A stretch of DNA of 64,000 bases from Epichloe hybrida (Eukaryota; Ascomycota; Sordariomycetes; Hypocreales; Clavicipitaceae). The notes under the pieces were generated by a model that saw only the letters and a program-made list of their open reading frames with translations, had not been told where the DNA came from and ran no database searches. Of this stretch, positions 23,477 to 35,800 are shown in pieces. The stretch lies in assembly GCA_019022495.1 (NCBI GenBank), contig JAFEKR010000006.1, forward strand, positions 1,054,001 to 1,118,000, in the 5' to 3' direction. Each line of letters opens with the position of its first letter. Position 1 is the first letter of the stretch. The position numbers and the translations under genes were made by a program.

Positions 23477-26400
23477 ATACCTTTATTATATACCTAATAC
23501 TAGTATAATAAAATCTAGATCTCCTTATAGTAGTAAAAGCTAATTATTTAAGAATAGCTATTAGAGAATGCCTTTCCTAATAAGGCTAGGATAGCGTTAT
23601 ATACCTAGTTACTTATTACTTTACTAGCCTTATATCCTTATAAAAGAACTATATAATTTATAATAAGGAATTATTAGCTATTATCTTATGCCTTAAGGTA
23701 TAGTTAGCTAAGCTATAGGGCATTTCTAGTCTATTTATAATTTATATAAACTATAAGAACTTAAAGTACTTTATAACTCCCTAGTTAATATTAGAATAGT
23801 AAGCTTAATAAGTAAATATACTTATGCTATTTAATTTTTACCTCTAGTATAAACCTAGTATATAAGTATAGTAGCCTAATACTCTTTCTTAAAGGAAATA
23901 AGACTAGAAAGGGGTAACCTTTAAAATAAAATATATCCTATAACTTATTACTATTATATAACTCTTACTAATATTAAATAAATAGTAAGATAATAGTAAT
24001 ATAGTATTACTACTAGCTAGTAAGGTTTTCTTTACTACTAAATACCTTTAGACCTTATAGGACTAGGCTATTATCTTTAACCTTATATATAGTATTTAAT
24101 TAAGGGCTATTTAAGAAAGGGCCTAGAGGTTTCCTATTAAGGCATTTATAAAGGAGTAAGTAATAAATTATTCTATAAGCAATTATAAAGTGCTTTAGTT
24201 TAGGGGCTATACCTAAGTCCTAGCTTAGAAGCCTCTTATAATAACTCTAATATAGTAATACTATAATTTACTAGTAGTAAGGTACCTAGGCTATAATACT
24301 ATATTCTAAATCTTATAATAGTAGTTTTACTAAAATAGAATATTATAAGATATTACTAGGTTTATCTATAACTATTATTACTATAGTAGTTATAAAAGCT
24401 ATTAATATTACTAAGGCTTACTAAAGCCTTTACCTATTCTTAACTAGTTTTAGTTATAAATCTCTATTAACTTTATAATAAACTTACTAGCACTATCCCT
24501 AGAAAAACTATAATACCTAATAGTTATTATAAATTAACTCTTTAAATTTATCTAGCTTAAGGCTATAACTTCTATAGGAGCTAAGGAATATATAAAAAGG
24601 TTTAAAATAGTTTAGTAATAGTTTAAGGGGTTTCCTTAATTAATTATTATAGATTATAGCTTAGATTAGTTAGGAAAGTTTTAGATAATATTATACTCCC
24701 TAGTTAGGATTAATTAGTTACTTTTTATATTATATTACTTATAAACTAATAGTAATACTAAGTAAGTAAACTAAGAGATATAAGTAATACTATATATTAT
24801 AGTCTTTTTCTTATAGTTTAACTAGCTAGAATATCTAGCTACTTACTAGCTTATAATTAATAATAAGCTATTCTCTATAATAGAAGTTAGCTTAAATAAG
24901 CTACTATATAGCTATAATCTAAAGCTAGTCTAGTTACTACTAGATATATTTACTTCTATAATAATACTAAAGGGGTAAGTAATATAGTTTCTTAAGTACC
25001 TTTAAAAGGGTACTTATCTAATATAAGCTATAATAGCCTATATATAATAAAGGCAGTAAGATACTATATTTACTTTATATTAACTAGTAAAATAGTTTTA
25101 GGTTAAAGATAAGGTATAGCTTTTACTTAAAAATATTAAAACTAACTACCTCTTATAGAAACTTAATTAAGTAATAGTAAAGTATATAGTTATAAAAGTC
25201 CTAATATTACTTATAGTATAGCTTAATATCCTAAGAGGTATTTACCTAGTATTTTATATAGACCTTATTAAATACACTATAAAAAACCCTTTTCCTAGTT
25301 AAAAGCTCTAAGACTTCTATTTAAAACTAAAATAAGTTCTTATAAAAGGTAATAATAAACTTATTAAGAAATATTAGGTTAAGTAAATCCTAGTATCTTA
25401 AAATACCCTAGGCTAAGGCAAAAGATATAATATACTTATTAAGTAAGTAAGTTATATATAGCTTATATAAGAACTATTAGAAAATATAATATAAATATAA
25501 GCTCTTAGTAAGTTTAAGGTAAAATAAGGAAATATATAATATAATAATAAACTAAATTAATTTTAAAAGACTTATATACTTATAAGGACTCCTATAAGTA
25601 CTTAAGGCACTAAATTATTACTTTTTATTACTATTACTTAATAAAGATAATTATCTATTAAGTTATTACCTAAATTACTAGGAGAAGATAAATAAGTATA
25701 TATTACCTTTATCTAGAGTTACATTACTACTACTATAGCTATAGTATTATTATTACTAGGTAATAGTTATAGTATAATAAGTTATTTACCTTATTTACCT
25801 TAGGTATAACCTAGGACTTAAATAGTATAAATAAGGTTAGTATATAAAGTATATATAAGAGAAAGTATAATAAAAAACCTAGTAAGTAAGTAATAAGTAA
25901 AAGAAAAATAACTAAGAGAGAGAAAAGTATTATTTCTAGCTAAAGAATAGCTAGCTTCTAAGGCTCTAGGAATATAATTATAAGTTAGACTTATTATAAA
26001 AAAAAAGCATAAAAGTTACTAGTAGTAATAAGAAAGAGATTTATTACTTAACCTAGTAATTTAAATATATTACTAGATTTTATCCTAGTAATAAGGTATT
26101 AAAGCTTAGAGAAGTGTAATAAACTAATTATATATCTCTTTATATATTATAGTTAGTTTACTAATAACTAATTAGTTTTATTAGAATAAAATACTTATAG
26201 CTTACTATATAAAGTAAGCTATACTATAGCTAGCTAAAGGGCTAGTACTAATAAAAGAGATAACTTTAAGACTAGTTATATTTATTATAGTAATATTAGT
26301 AATAAGGGATACCTTAAGGGCTAACTAAATAAAAGCTAGATTAAACTAAGCCTAAGTAAGAAAGGAGTTTTACTAACTAATAAGGTAGTAATACCTTTAG

Positions 26401-27190
26401 GATAATATAAGTATTTTCTTTTTTATATCTAAAGTTTTAAGAACTTTAGGTTTAATAATATATATACTTATAGTAATCTTTACCTTAATATCCTTTAGTA
26501 TATAATAAAGATAAGGGTTAGTAAATAAAAGCCTAGTATACTATATATAAAAAAGGTATTACTTCTAATATAAAGAGTATAATTCTCTAGATTTAAATAA
26601 ATAATATTCTAGAATACTAGTAATAAGGGCTTATTTTATATATAGCCTATAAGAGTACTAGACTAATTAAGAAGTAGTAAATTAGTTATTATTTAAGTTA
26701 CTCTTTATAAGAAACTTACTAATAAAATAAGCTAAAGATATAGTAAAAGTAACTAAGGGTAAAGAAAAGTTAAATAGATTATAAGGTATATTTTAATAGA
26801 AGAATAATTATTTAAGAAAAAGGTTCTAATAAAATAAAGAGAAAAGTATAATAAAAGTATAATAATAAAGGGATAGTATTATATAAGGGAAAGTAAAATA
26901 TAAAAAAAAACTAAGTAAGATATTTATATATAATTTTAAACCTATATTAGGTAATTAATAAACTAGTAAGGGTAAGGCTAGAGACTATAATAAATAATAG
27001 GTTAGTAAGGTAAATATATTATATATACTATAAAACTAAGGCATAGAAGTAAGGTAATTACTATTACTATATAATAGCTAGTAAGGTAAATATATTATAT
27101 ATCTTATAATAATAAGTAAGGAATAGGATTAATAACCTATAGGATAATTTATAGAACTATCCTAAAAAGGGGACTTATTAGATATACTTA

Positions 27191-27198
27191 AGTAAGGG
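27191..27198. other. 8-bp target site duplication AGTAAGGG, left copy (hAT-like element)
   Basis: AGTAAGGG directly precedes the element at 27199 and is repeated exactly at 29096-29103 directly after it. An 8-bp duplication is diagnostic of the hAT superfamily among common fungal DNA transposons. Confidence 0.9.
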
Positions 27199-27218
27199 CA
27201 GAGTATTGCACTAAAACG

Positions 27219-27480
27219 TGTAGTGTAGTGTAGTATTTGTAGTGTAGTGTAGTAACTACACTACAAACTACACTACACTACAAACTACACTACACTACAA
27301 ACTACACTACACTACAAACTACACTACACTACAAACTACACTACACTACGAACTACACTAACTATAAGGAAAAAAAAACTACACTACACTAACTACAAAA
27401 AAAAAACTACAATACATTACACTACAAATTTTTTTTCCTAAACTACACTAACTACAAACACTACAAATGTAGTATTAGAC
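27219..27480. repeat. Left subterminal repeat array of the hAT-like element
   Basis: Repeated TGTAGTGTAGT, then many copies of ACTACACTACAA, ending with A-rich interruptions. It keeps CpA and TpG throughout, unlike the AT-rich DNA on either side. Confidence 0.88.
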
Positions 27481-27823
27481 TTTTTATTAGTTATTAGTAT
27501 TATAAGGATTAAAAGAATGCTAGTTATATAAAAGCTTTTATTATTACCTATTTTATTTAATTAGTTATAGAATTTATAATATTATATTATTTTAGTAATT
27601 TTACTATAACTAAGTAAGGTTATATATAATATTATACTTTTTTAATAATACTATTTAACTTAATACTTTATTTCCCTAATATAACTTAAAGAAAAACCTT
27701 CTTATTATATTATTTACTATTTCTATAAATTATTATTATTACTTATTTTAAAAAAACTATAAAAAGAACTACTAGTAAACTTAATATAAGTAGCTTATTA
27801 TATCTTATTATAGCTTATAATAG

Positions 27824-27970
27824 CTTATAATACTAATATTACTAATATTACTAGTATTACTAATATTACTAGTATTACTAAGATTACTAAGATTACTAAG
27901 ATTACTAAGATTACTAAGATTACTAAGATTACTAAGATTACTAAGATTACTAAGATTACTAAGATTACTA
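27824..27970. repeat. 9-bp tandem array ATTACTAAG within the hAT-like element
   Basis: About sixteen units; the first ones are ATTACTAAT or ATTACTAGT and the later ones ATTACTAAG. Simple tandem expansion, non-coding. Confidence 0.9.
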
Positions 27971-28887
27971 ATATTATTAGTGTTAAAGTTTAATAATAAA
28001 TAAATAAATAAATAACTTAAATATAAATACTAGTAATTATAAGTAAATTACTATAGTAAAAGCTATAGTTTTTAATAACTTAGTATTTTAAGGTTTTTAA
28101 AAATATTAATATTATAAAAATGTTTTCTCTTTTGTGTTTTTTTAAAATAATAGTAATTATAGTAATAATAGTAATTAAGGTTATAAAAGTTATTAAAGCT
28201 TTTATAATAAGTATAATATATTATATAAAACTAAGTCCTAGTATTATTTTTAAAAACAAGTTAAACTTATTTTTTATAGCTTATTTAAGCTATATAGGGT
28301 AATCAAAATAATACTATTAGTTATCTATTAATAAATTATAAATATTAGTCTATTATATTCTTTCTTTATGTATTATTATAATAAGATATATAAAGTTACT
28401 ATATATAACTTCTTAAAGCTTTAGAATTATAAAGCTTAAAGTAATATTTAATTAGTTTAAATAGTAAATAAATAGTTTAAGCTTATTTTAAGTTCTTATT
28501 ATATTAATAATAATATTAAAGTACTAAGTATATATTCTATTAACTTTTATATATTTATTTAGATTTCTAATTTAATTTAATTATATTAGTTTAGGGTATT
28601 TTTTAATTAAATTAATAATAAAAATATAAAATAATTAGAAGGTTTTTCTTAAAGTTATATTAGTAAAATAAAGTAATAAGTATAATAGTATTATTAAAAA
28701 GGTATAATATTATAAATAACCCTAGTTATAGTAAAATTCTTAAAAAAAAAGTAAATATTATAAATTCTATAACTAATTAAGTAAAATAGGTAATAATAAA
28801 AGCTTCTATATAACTAGCTTTCTTTTAATTCTTATAATAACATTATATAATAAAAAGGCCCACTTTTTTTTTACTAACACTATATTG

Positions 28888-29095
28888 TAGTTTTTGTAGT
28901 TAACTACACTAACTACACTACAATATAAGTAAAAAAAAACTATAATATACTACACTATAAAAAAAAAAAACTACAATACATTACACTACAAAAAAAAAAA
29001 AACTACACTACACTAACTATAAGAAAAAAAAAACTACACTACAAATACAAGTTTTTCCTAAAAACTACACTAACTACACTACAAACAATACTCTG
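28888..29095. repeat. Right subterminal repeat array of the hAT-like element
   Basis: Inverted counterpart of the left array, made of ACTACACTAACTAC-type units separated by runs of 8-13 A. It ends in CAATACTCTG, the reverse complement of the left terminus. Confidence 0.87.
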
Positions 29096-29107
29096 AGTAA
29101 GGGTATA

Positions 29108-29324
29108 TATAAGGGCTTAGGCTTTACCTAAGCATTATTTATATAGTAATTAAAGAGAGAAGTAGTAAAAGTAATAAGGGTAAGGAAAGGAGGCTTATAT
29201 AAGTAGCTAAGGGGGTATAAGGGGCATTACTAGGGATAGTCTCTTACTCTTTCTCCTTTCTCCTTAAGTCTCTTAATACTATATTAACGCCCTATTGCAG
29301 TCGCCTAAGGGCCAGTCTATAACA
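29108..29324 (+). repeat. Gypsy B LTR, right copy (3' LTR)
   Basis: 217 bp. The outer 45 bp (29280-29324) are the least mutated copy of this LTR end in the window, ending GTCTATAACA. The second GAATG duplication follows at 29325-29329. Confidence 0.92.
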
Positions 29325-31383
29325 GAATGCTATTATTATATAGAAGCTATTGCAAATTCTATCTTCAGTCTTAAATAAATAGAAAAAACATATTAAGGTT
29401 ATAAGGCATATAAAAACACACTAATACCTATTACTATTCTAATAAGAAGAGTTATAATAGTCTAGATTAACTAAAAGGCTATATCTAAGTCCCTAAGGAA
29501 GCCCTTCTAGTATAACCTATAATCTCTAGCACTTAGCTTTACCTATAGTATAGATCTTATATTCTATAAGCTTAAGTCCTATTAATTTAATACTAAGAGT
29601 AGTGTTTATAATTTTTATAAAGGCCTTCTTACCTAGATAATTATATTATTAATGCTAAAGCTTTATATCTCCTTTTATAAGTAGCCTTAGTGCTTTACTA
29701 GTTATAGTATAGGCCTCTTTTAGATTATCTAAGAGTATAAATAATATATAAAGCTTATTAATATTATAAAGCTTAGTAATAGGATACTTTCCTTAGAATA
29801 GGAAGCTTTTCTTCTAGTTCTAATAAATCCTTACCTTTATTAGAATTATTACTAATACTAGGTTTATGTAGAATTCTAGAATTAGTAAAGCACTTTATAC
29901 TATAATCTTTCTTAGCCTTTATAATACTAGATTTATAATAGATATATAGACTAGTCCTTATCCTAAGGATATATAGATTATGCCTCTAGCTTTAACCTCT
30001 ATTATAATAGTTCTATTAAACTTAGACTATTTAAACTAATAAATATTATTAAAAATATAAACATTAGCTTTAGAATTATATAAATAATAATATATTTATA
30101 GTTTTCTCTCCTAGAGTTACTATAAGTAAGTTATTTATTAGGTTTTATAAGGGAATAATAATATTACTACTTTTCTCCCTTTTCTCTAGTTTCTAACTTA
30201 TAGCTTTTAATCTCTCTTATAAGTTTTCCTTAAGGTATCTCTTAATATTATCCTTAGAGTTCTTCCTAACTTCCTAGTCCTTAGGAGTAGCCTCTAGCTT
30301 ATAAAGAGCTTTAAATAAATTATAGGATTCCTATTACTTTAATAAATTATAAATATTATAACTAGAGTATTTAAGGCACTTCCTTTACTTTAATCTATTT
30401 TAACTATTTAATCTATTAGTAATAATAGCATTATTAGCTAATTTTATTATTATTAAGCTCTAAGGAGCTTTATAGTCTCTTTTAAACTTACTAACTACCT
30501 TAAGGAAGCTATTATTCTTTTCTTTATTAAGTAAGTTATTTTATTTCTTCTAAAATACCTTAAATTTACTTTAAAGAGAGATAATAAACTTATATAGTAT
30601 TATCTCCTTAGTTTATTAAGTCTTAAGATCTAGATAATTCCTCTATAGTATCTTTATTATTATAGCTTACTTATACTAATTATAAGTACCTTTAGCTTAT
30701 AAGTAATTATTAAGGTAATTCTCTATAAGGATAAGTATTTTCTTAGTGTTTAGCTTATATTAATTATAAAGAAGCTTAAGTATCCTATAGGTATAATATT
30801 AAACTAACTCCTTTTCCTTTACTTTAGTATTAAAGTTAAGAGAGTCTTATATATTCTTTAAAAGGGTCTTATAAATATATTCCTTAATCTTTAGTATTTA
30901 CTTTAATAAGTTTATATACTTTATAAGGTTAAATTAAAGCTCTTTATATTTAAAGTTAAATTAGTTGTTTATATCTTTATAAGTAATTTTCTAATCTTTA
31001 AGAGTATTAGGGTTATTTAGTGTAATCTCTAGTTATAGACCCCTCTAGGGGTATATAAGTATTATAAGTTCTTTAAGTAATTTAACCTTATTAGGGTTAA
31101 TATACTCCTAAATACTATATAATTCTATATAATTCTTAACCTAGGTAAACCACTTAATTTAATCCTTCTTTAATAATAACACTATATTTAAAGTTTCTTT
31201 AGATATTATAAAGGGGAATATATTAGTTAACTAGAGCGTAGGATAAGGGTTTTAACTAATTAATATAATAAAAGAGCGATTATCTTATAATATAGGTAAG
31301 TATTAATTAATAATATTTAATAGAGCTTATATCTTTAATAATAATTAATAAAAATAGTAATAAAAGCCTCCTAGGCTTATAAC

Positions 31384-31614
31384 TATTAAGATAAGGGTAT
31401 AAATAGATAATAGAAAGCGTTTAATTTAGTTAATTAGAGATATAAATAGTACTTAACTTTTATACCTAAAAGGTATATAGTGCGCTATAGTAATAACTAG
31501 TCTATAGAGGTACTTCTAATACATTGTATTTACTAATATCTGACCTCGCGTTTTATCACTATTAATGCGCGCTGCCCTCATATAACCTATGCTTCAAGGG
31601 AGCTCTCCCTGACA
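31384..31614 (-). repeat. Copia LTR, right copy (5' LTR by coding direction)
   Basis: 231 bp, partner of 9774-10004. The outer (right) end keeps GCGCGCTGCCCTCA and CTCCCTGACA, while its left end is RIP-mutated (TATTAAGATAAGG against TGTCAAGGTAGGG in the left copy). Followed by GTAAT. Confidence 0.93.
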
Positions 31615-32820
31615 GTAATACCCGTGCCGTGGGCTGGCGTGGGCTGGCGTGGGCTGGCGTTGGATTGGGAAGGAGGCGTCGACCTCGAGGGACGAGCGTT
31701 GGGTTTGTCATGGCTGTCTGGCTCAAAATGTACATACGGACTACGGAGTAGCAAATCCCATCACACCATTGGTGTGTATACGCCACCACGCGCCACCACG
31801 CGCCACCACGCGCCACCATGCTTTCACCCTCGCCACTTTCTGCTGCTTCCATGTTCCTGCCTGAGCTTGTCATGCACCTCTCTGCTGGCAGGGCAGGGCA
31901 GTGATGAAATCGTCTGGCAGGTAATACGGAGTATGTACATACATGTTATGTAGTGCTTGCTTGGCGCAGGTTTGAAAAAGGATCAGACGGGATCACCTGG
32001 TCGCAGGCACATTCTGGGCGCGGGGAACAAGGGACCCATGTTCCGCCTCCTGGGTCGGATTTCTTCCAGAACAAATCATCGAACGACTTGTGCATGTGTG
32101 CGTGGGCGTGGGCGTGGGCGTGGGCGGCGCGTTGCGTGTGCGTCCAAATTTCAAGTGGTTGCGACCAACACCACCAGACTGCTGACATGCACGACGCATC
32201 CAATGGCCAACCCAACCAGGGAATTTTTTCTTTAAAAAAAAAAAAAAGGCCAATGTTCAGTCGGTCAATCTCATTCTGCACATGCCATCAGATGCATTCT
32301 GCTTCGCTCATGTCTCGACTTTTCTATTCCCACGTGGGATTAGCGCCTCCACGAATGGTCATCATGTACACTGCGTGTCTCGCCCTTATGACCCGCGTCC
32401 GAACCGAGGCAGGCGGACAAGATCTCGGGAGATTCTCCTCCGCTTTGTCTGCCGTGTCGGGGGAGCTGGGAACAGGGGGAGGTTATGGAGATATCGTGTT
32501 AACCCTACCGGAGCGTTTCTCTTTCATTCTCTATGTATCCTCTTCGCAAATCGGCCGATTTGAATTGGACACGGGGCGGCCCCTCCCCCAGAACGCCATA
32601 CCTCTACGGATTACATATGCATGCATCTATCATCTCCCTTGCAACGCCCCTTCCTGAATGTACATACGTATATCTCTTCTTCCCATAATGTCTACCAACA
32701 CGGGGGAATCATAATTTCCCCTGCGTCGACCTCTCGTTGCACACAAAACAAAGACAATCCGCGTCTTTACGTGCCTCTTTTAAGCGCCCTTTCACATCAC
32801 TCATATGTCGTGGACAGCGC
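31615..32820. other. Intergenic region right of the transposon nest
   Basis: Starts with the second GTAAT duplication (31615-31619). No gene recognised. It contains short direct repeats: GGGCTGGCGT x3 (31631-31660), CGCCACCACG x4 (31781-31820) and GTGGGC units (32099-32126). Two TACGGAGTA motifs lie near 31742 and 31926. The 3' UTR of the deubiquitinase should be below 32821. Confidence 0.6.
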
Positions 32821-35800
32821 TCAGTCGCTTCGTGCCGTCTTGTCTCCCTCGAGGTGAATCTCGGTTACTGGGTCTGAGGGACCATCTTTCGTTCCATCTG
32901 CCGGCACGGAAAGCACGCCCTGGTTGTCCCACGATGTGCTGCTCTCAAATGGGCCTGCTGATGCCATGTCCGTGTCTTGTTCCGATAGAGCTCGGCCCCG
33001 ATCGTCTCCTGACGAATCAAACTGTGCATCGTCGCTACCGCAATCTGCTTCGCCAGAGCCAGAGCCAGAGCCAGACCCAGGCCTATGGTCGTCCTCCAGA
33101 TTGGTGAAGCTCCAGGCCTGAGTCATGTCCAACGGCTTGGATCCCGCGGTCCGATAATTGCCATCATCTTCAATGCTACGACGGATGGTACTGCTGTTGT
33201 ATGCGGAAAGTCCGTCATCTTCCTCCCCATCCTCACCTTCACCGCCCAGCCCTCGCAATGATGTCACAGTCGTCCTGGTCGAACGCTGCTGCTGCGCGGC
33301 ATTCTCATCGCCAGACTTGTTTGCCTCGTTGTCCGAGTGCTCAGCGTCAAACTTTTCAAACATTTCCTTGTATCTCGGACCACCGAGAGGCCCACTGCTC
33401 CTGCGACGGTAAAAAAGCAAATATGCGGCACTAGTAATGACTGACGTAGGGTCTGATACTACGTGCACTGAGGAGTCTGAAGATCAAACATTAGAAGGCT
33501 TCTCATCGATGAATGTGCAAGTTGTCAAGTAAACAAACGTACCATTGTAGTTGTACCATCGCCCATCAACAAAGTTTCTGGCGTATGCTGTGTAATGTCC
33601 GCCTCCTAGACCACCGTAATGATCATCCACGGCAATCAAGTCGTAGATCTCGGCCTTGCCGTCCTCCTTCTGAATGACTCTTGAAGTAAGATCGAGGCCT
33701 TCAATAGGGAAGTCAACAAGAACATCCAGCTTGTCGCGACGCCATCCAGAGCTGCTGAAGCGTTTGAGATGAACCACCAAAATGTCCGGCGTCTTCCACA
33801 GGTCAAATATTTTGCTGGCTCTTCTGTGCTCTTTGCATCGAGGACAATACCACATGTCTTGTTCGGAGAGGATCTCTGCACGCTCAAACTCGTCGAGGCA
33901 TTCCTCAAGTGTGATGCCACGAGTGCGTCGTGTGACTCGTCGACGTTGGACAAACTTCAACGCAGGATCGTGCAGGGTTTCCAGGTCCACAAACGTCCGG
34001 CCTCCCTGTGCTGCATCAGATTGCTTGGTGCTGTTTCCAAACACCGTGTCCCATGCGTCTTCGCTCCAGTCAACGACAATGCCCTCAAATGGCCGGATCA
34101 ATGGTCCCCCGTCAGCGATGGCGGGCGGCATGGGCTGGGGAGCTACCGCAACCGCTCTCTGCGCGAGTTTGCTTGTTCGGGATTGTTTCTGGCGTCGCTG
34201 GGCCGCCTTCTTCACATATGGTCTGTGACCTTTGGACTTTTTGCGGCCGCCAGCACCGAACTTGGTGGCATTTTTACCGGGTCGACCGTGGAACTTGGTG
34301 CATCGTAAGCAATCTGGCATTTGCAGCAAAGTGGGAAAAGGGGATGCCAAAAGGGGAGGAAAGAGGAGCAGGATAACGAGGGCAATTCATACCTTGATGA
34401 CAGGCTGTGGGTCCTCTTCGCTGGACTCCTCCATCATTCTTGTATGTGACGACTCTGTTGCAGCTTGCTCCTCCTCTGCCTCTGCCTCTGCCTCGTCGCC
34501 GCTCTCTTCGTTCCCGGAGCCCGTACTGTTGGAGCCCTCTGGGCTCCCCTCATCACCATCCTTGACGCTAGGCTCGGGAATGCGGTCAGCGAGCTTGGGC
34601 AGGGTTCTCGTGTTATCGACACCCGACCATCCGGTGGGCACAGGACCGTCGGAATCGTTTTTGAAGTAGCACAGCTCAAAGAGGTTCTGCAACTCCGGGT
34701 TCAAGAACACGTTGGGGTTGGTCCACTTTGGTGCCTCCGTGTTGAAGTGCTTGAGAATCTTAACCGCTTGTGGGGAAGGGCTGGCGTCATGCTCGGCCGC
34801 TTCTTTCATGGTGATATCAATCATGTCATCCTCGCCTTCGACGGACTGGGCAACAATCTTACTGTCACCCGAAAGATCGGCGTCTGACGCACTAGTAACA
34901 ACCATGTCTCCATCGATGCCATCAGAGGCGTCCGATTCCTGCACATCCTTCAACTTGGACCACGTGGAAAATGTAGCAACCTTTTGCAGAATTTTGCGCT
35001 GTATGACCTCATAGTTGGAAGCCTCCTCTCTCGTCAAGGTGATAAAGTGTGGCGGAGATACGCCTTCGGCTCCGCGACCCACGACTTGCGGTCTTCGATG
35101 CAGAACTGGCACCACCATGTTGTCGCATTCTTCTTCATCCCATTCAGCTGACTCTGGCGGAGTGTCAACATCCAACATGGATCGAAATTTCCTTTGGCGT
35201 CTCTTGCTGGGCCAGTTTGTAGGAACTGTTTCCAACTCGTGGATCGTCGGTGTATCGGAGTTCTGGATCTCTTCCGAGACATCTTGATTGTTGTCATAGA
35301 TTTTGAAAAATTTATCCTTGAACTCCTCTGCACCCATGAGTCGCTCAACAGGCACTCCAGTTTTATCAGAAAGGAACTGCTTGAGCGACTCGATTGAGCT
35401 GTGCTTTGATAGCTCCACCTCGATCTTGACGGGGACGTCATTGAGAGGGAAAAACTTGACGGACCTCGACCACATATTTTCCAGCGGCAGTGGGAGGGTC
35501 AGGTTGTTGAAGGGATCAAAAGTGATACTGATCTTGCCACACTCGGGGCACTTCAATGTGGACTTGTATAGACCAGTGAAGAGGTCTGCAATGACTGAAT
35601 CGTCTCTGCGACAGGTAATGTCCCATACCTCGTCAGCCATCTCTTTGATGGCCGCCGGATTATTGATCATGTCGTCAGTAGAATCAGGCTTTTCAATGTA
35701 TGGCTTCTTCTTGACCCTGCTTAAATCCTCTTGGAGAGCGTCCAGGAGGAACCCCAAGAACTCCTGAGAGTCTTGCTGGCTCCATCCTGAAAAGGTAGAG

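Larger units (their letters stand above)
27199..29095. mobile_element. hAT-like DNA transposon, 1.9 kb, degraded
   Basis: 1,897 bp with terminal inverted repeats CAGAGTATTG at both ends and a perfect 8-bp target duplication. Subterminal regions (about 27219-27480 and 28888-29090) are dense arrays of ACTACACTACAA/TTGTAGTGTAGT and oligo-A blocks. Such arrays are the usual binding sites for hAT transposases (family knowledge). The centre is AT-rich with no usable frame; a 60-codon frame at 28120 is a run of I/V/K codons and not credible as a protein. The length is short for an autonomous hAT, so it is either non-autonomous or deleted. It sits 12 bp from the 3' LTR of gypsy B (4 bp after the duplication), in the polypurine-tract area. 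Confidence 0.85.
19857..29324 (+). mobile_element. Ty3/gypsy retrotransposon B, RIP-inactivated, itself interrupted twice
   Basis: 9,468 bp between GAATG duplications (19852-19856 and 29325-29329), with 217-bp LTRs at both ends. Coding direction is plus: the mutated reverse transcriptase motif YLDNILVY is at 22613-22636. An integrase-like stretch (LGKF...ILYSLV followed by IN) can be followed near 24.6-24.7 kb despite stops. Removing the 472-bp insert at 23005 and the hAT element at 27199, with one copy of each flanking duplication, leaves about 7,087 bp. That equals element A plus its 66-bp deletion (7,085). B is therefore a full-length sister copy of A in opposite orientation. Confidence 0.9.
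9774..31614 (-). mobile_element. Nested Ty1/copia LTR retrotransposon, RIP-inactivated
   Basis: The element runs TG...CA between perfect GTAAT target duplications. It has two 231-bp LTRs (9774-10004 and 31384-31614) that align without an indel. Its own sequence is in three pieces: 9774-12683, 19708-19856 and 29330-31614. Together these make about 5.34 kb, a normal size for the superfamily; the rest is later insertions. The reverse transcriptase core is recognisable on the minus strand at about 11064-11090, where the frame reads ILFFYVNNIIVL. That is the copia YVDD motif with both Asp codons changed GAT to AAT, as RIP would do. So the element is transcribed right to left, with gag/protease at 29.3-31.4 kb and reverse transcriptase/RNase H at 10-12.6 kb. 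All frames are closed by stops. Confidence 0.92.

Noticed and set aside
27219..27480. CRISPR-like or telomeric array
   Set aside because: Units are short and irregular without unique spacers, the motif is not telomeric, and the array lies inside a transposon with target duplications.
28120..28302. 60-codon open frame inside the hAT-like element
   Set aside because: It consists mainly of I, V, K and F codons created by AT-rich tandem DNA; no transposase motif.
12684..29324. A single large palindromic transposon with terminal inverted repeats
   Set aside because: The two ends have different flanking 5-mers (ACCTT and GAATG), and each is repeated at the inner border of its own element, so these are two separate gypsy insertions.
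31953..32657. 234-codon open frame on the plus strand
   Set aside because: It contains repeat-derived AWAWAW and KKKK runs and no recognisable domain; downstream of the deubiquitinase gene.
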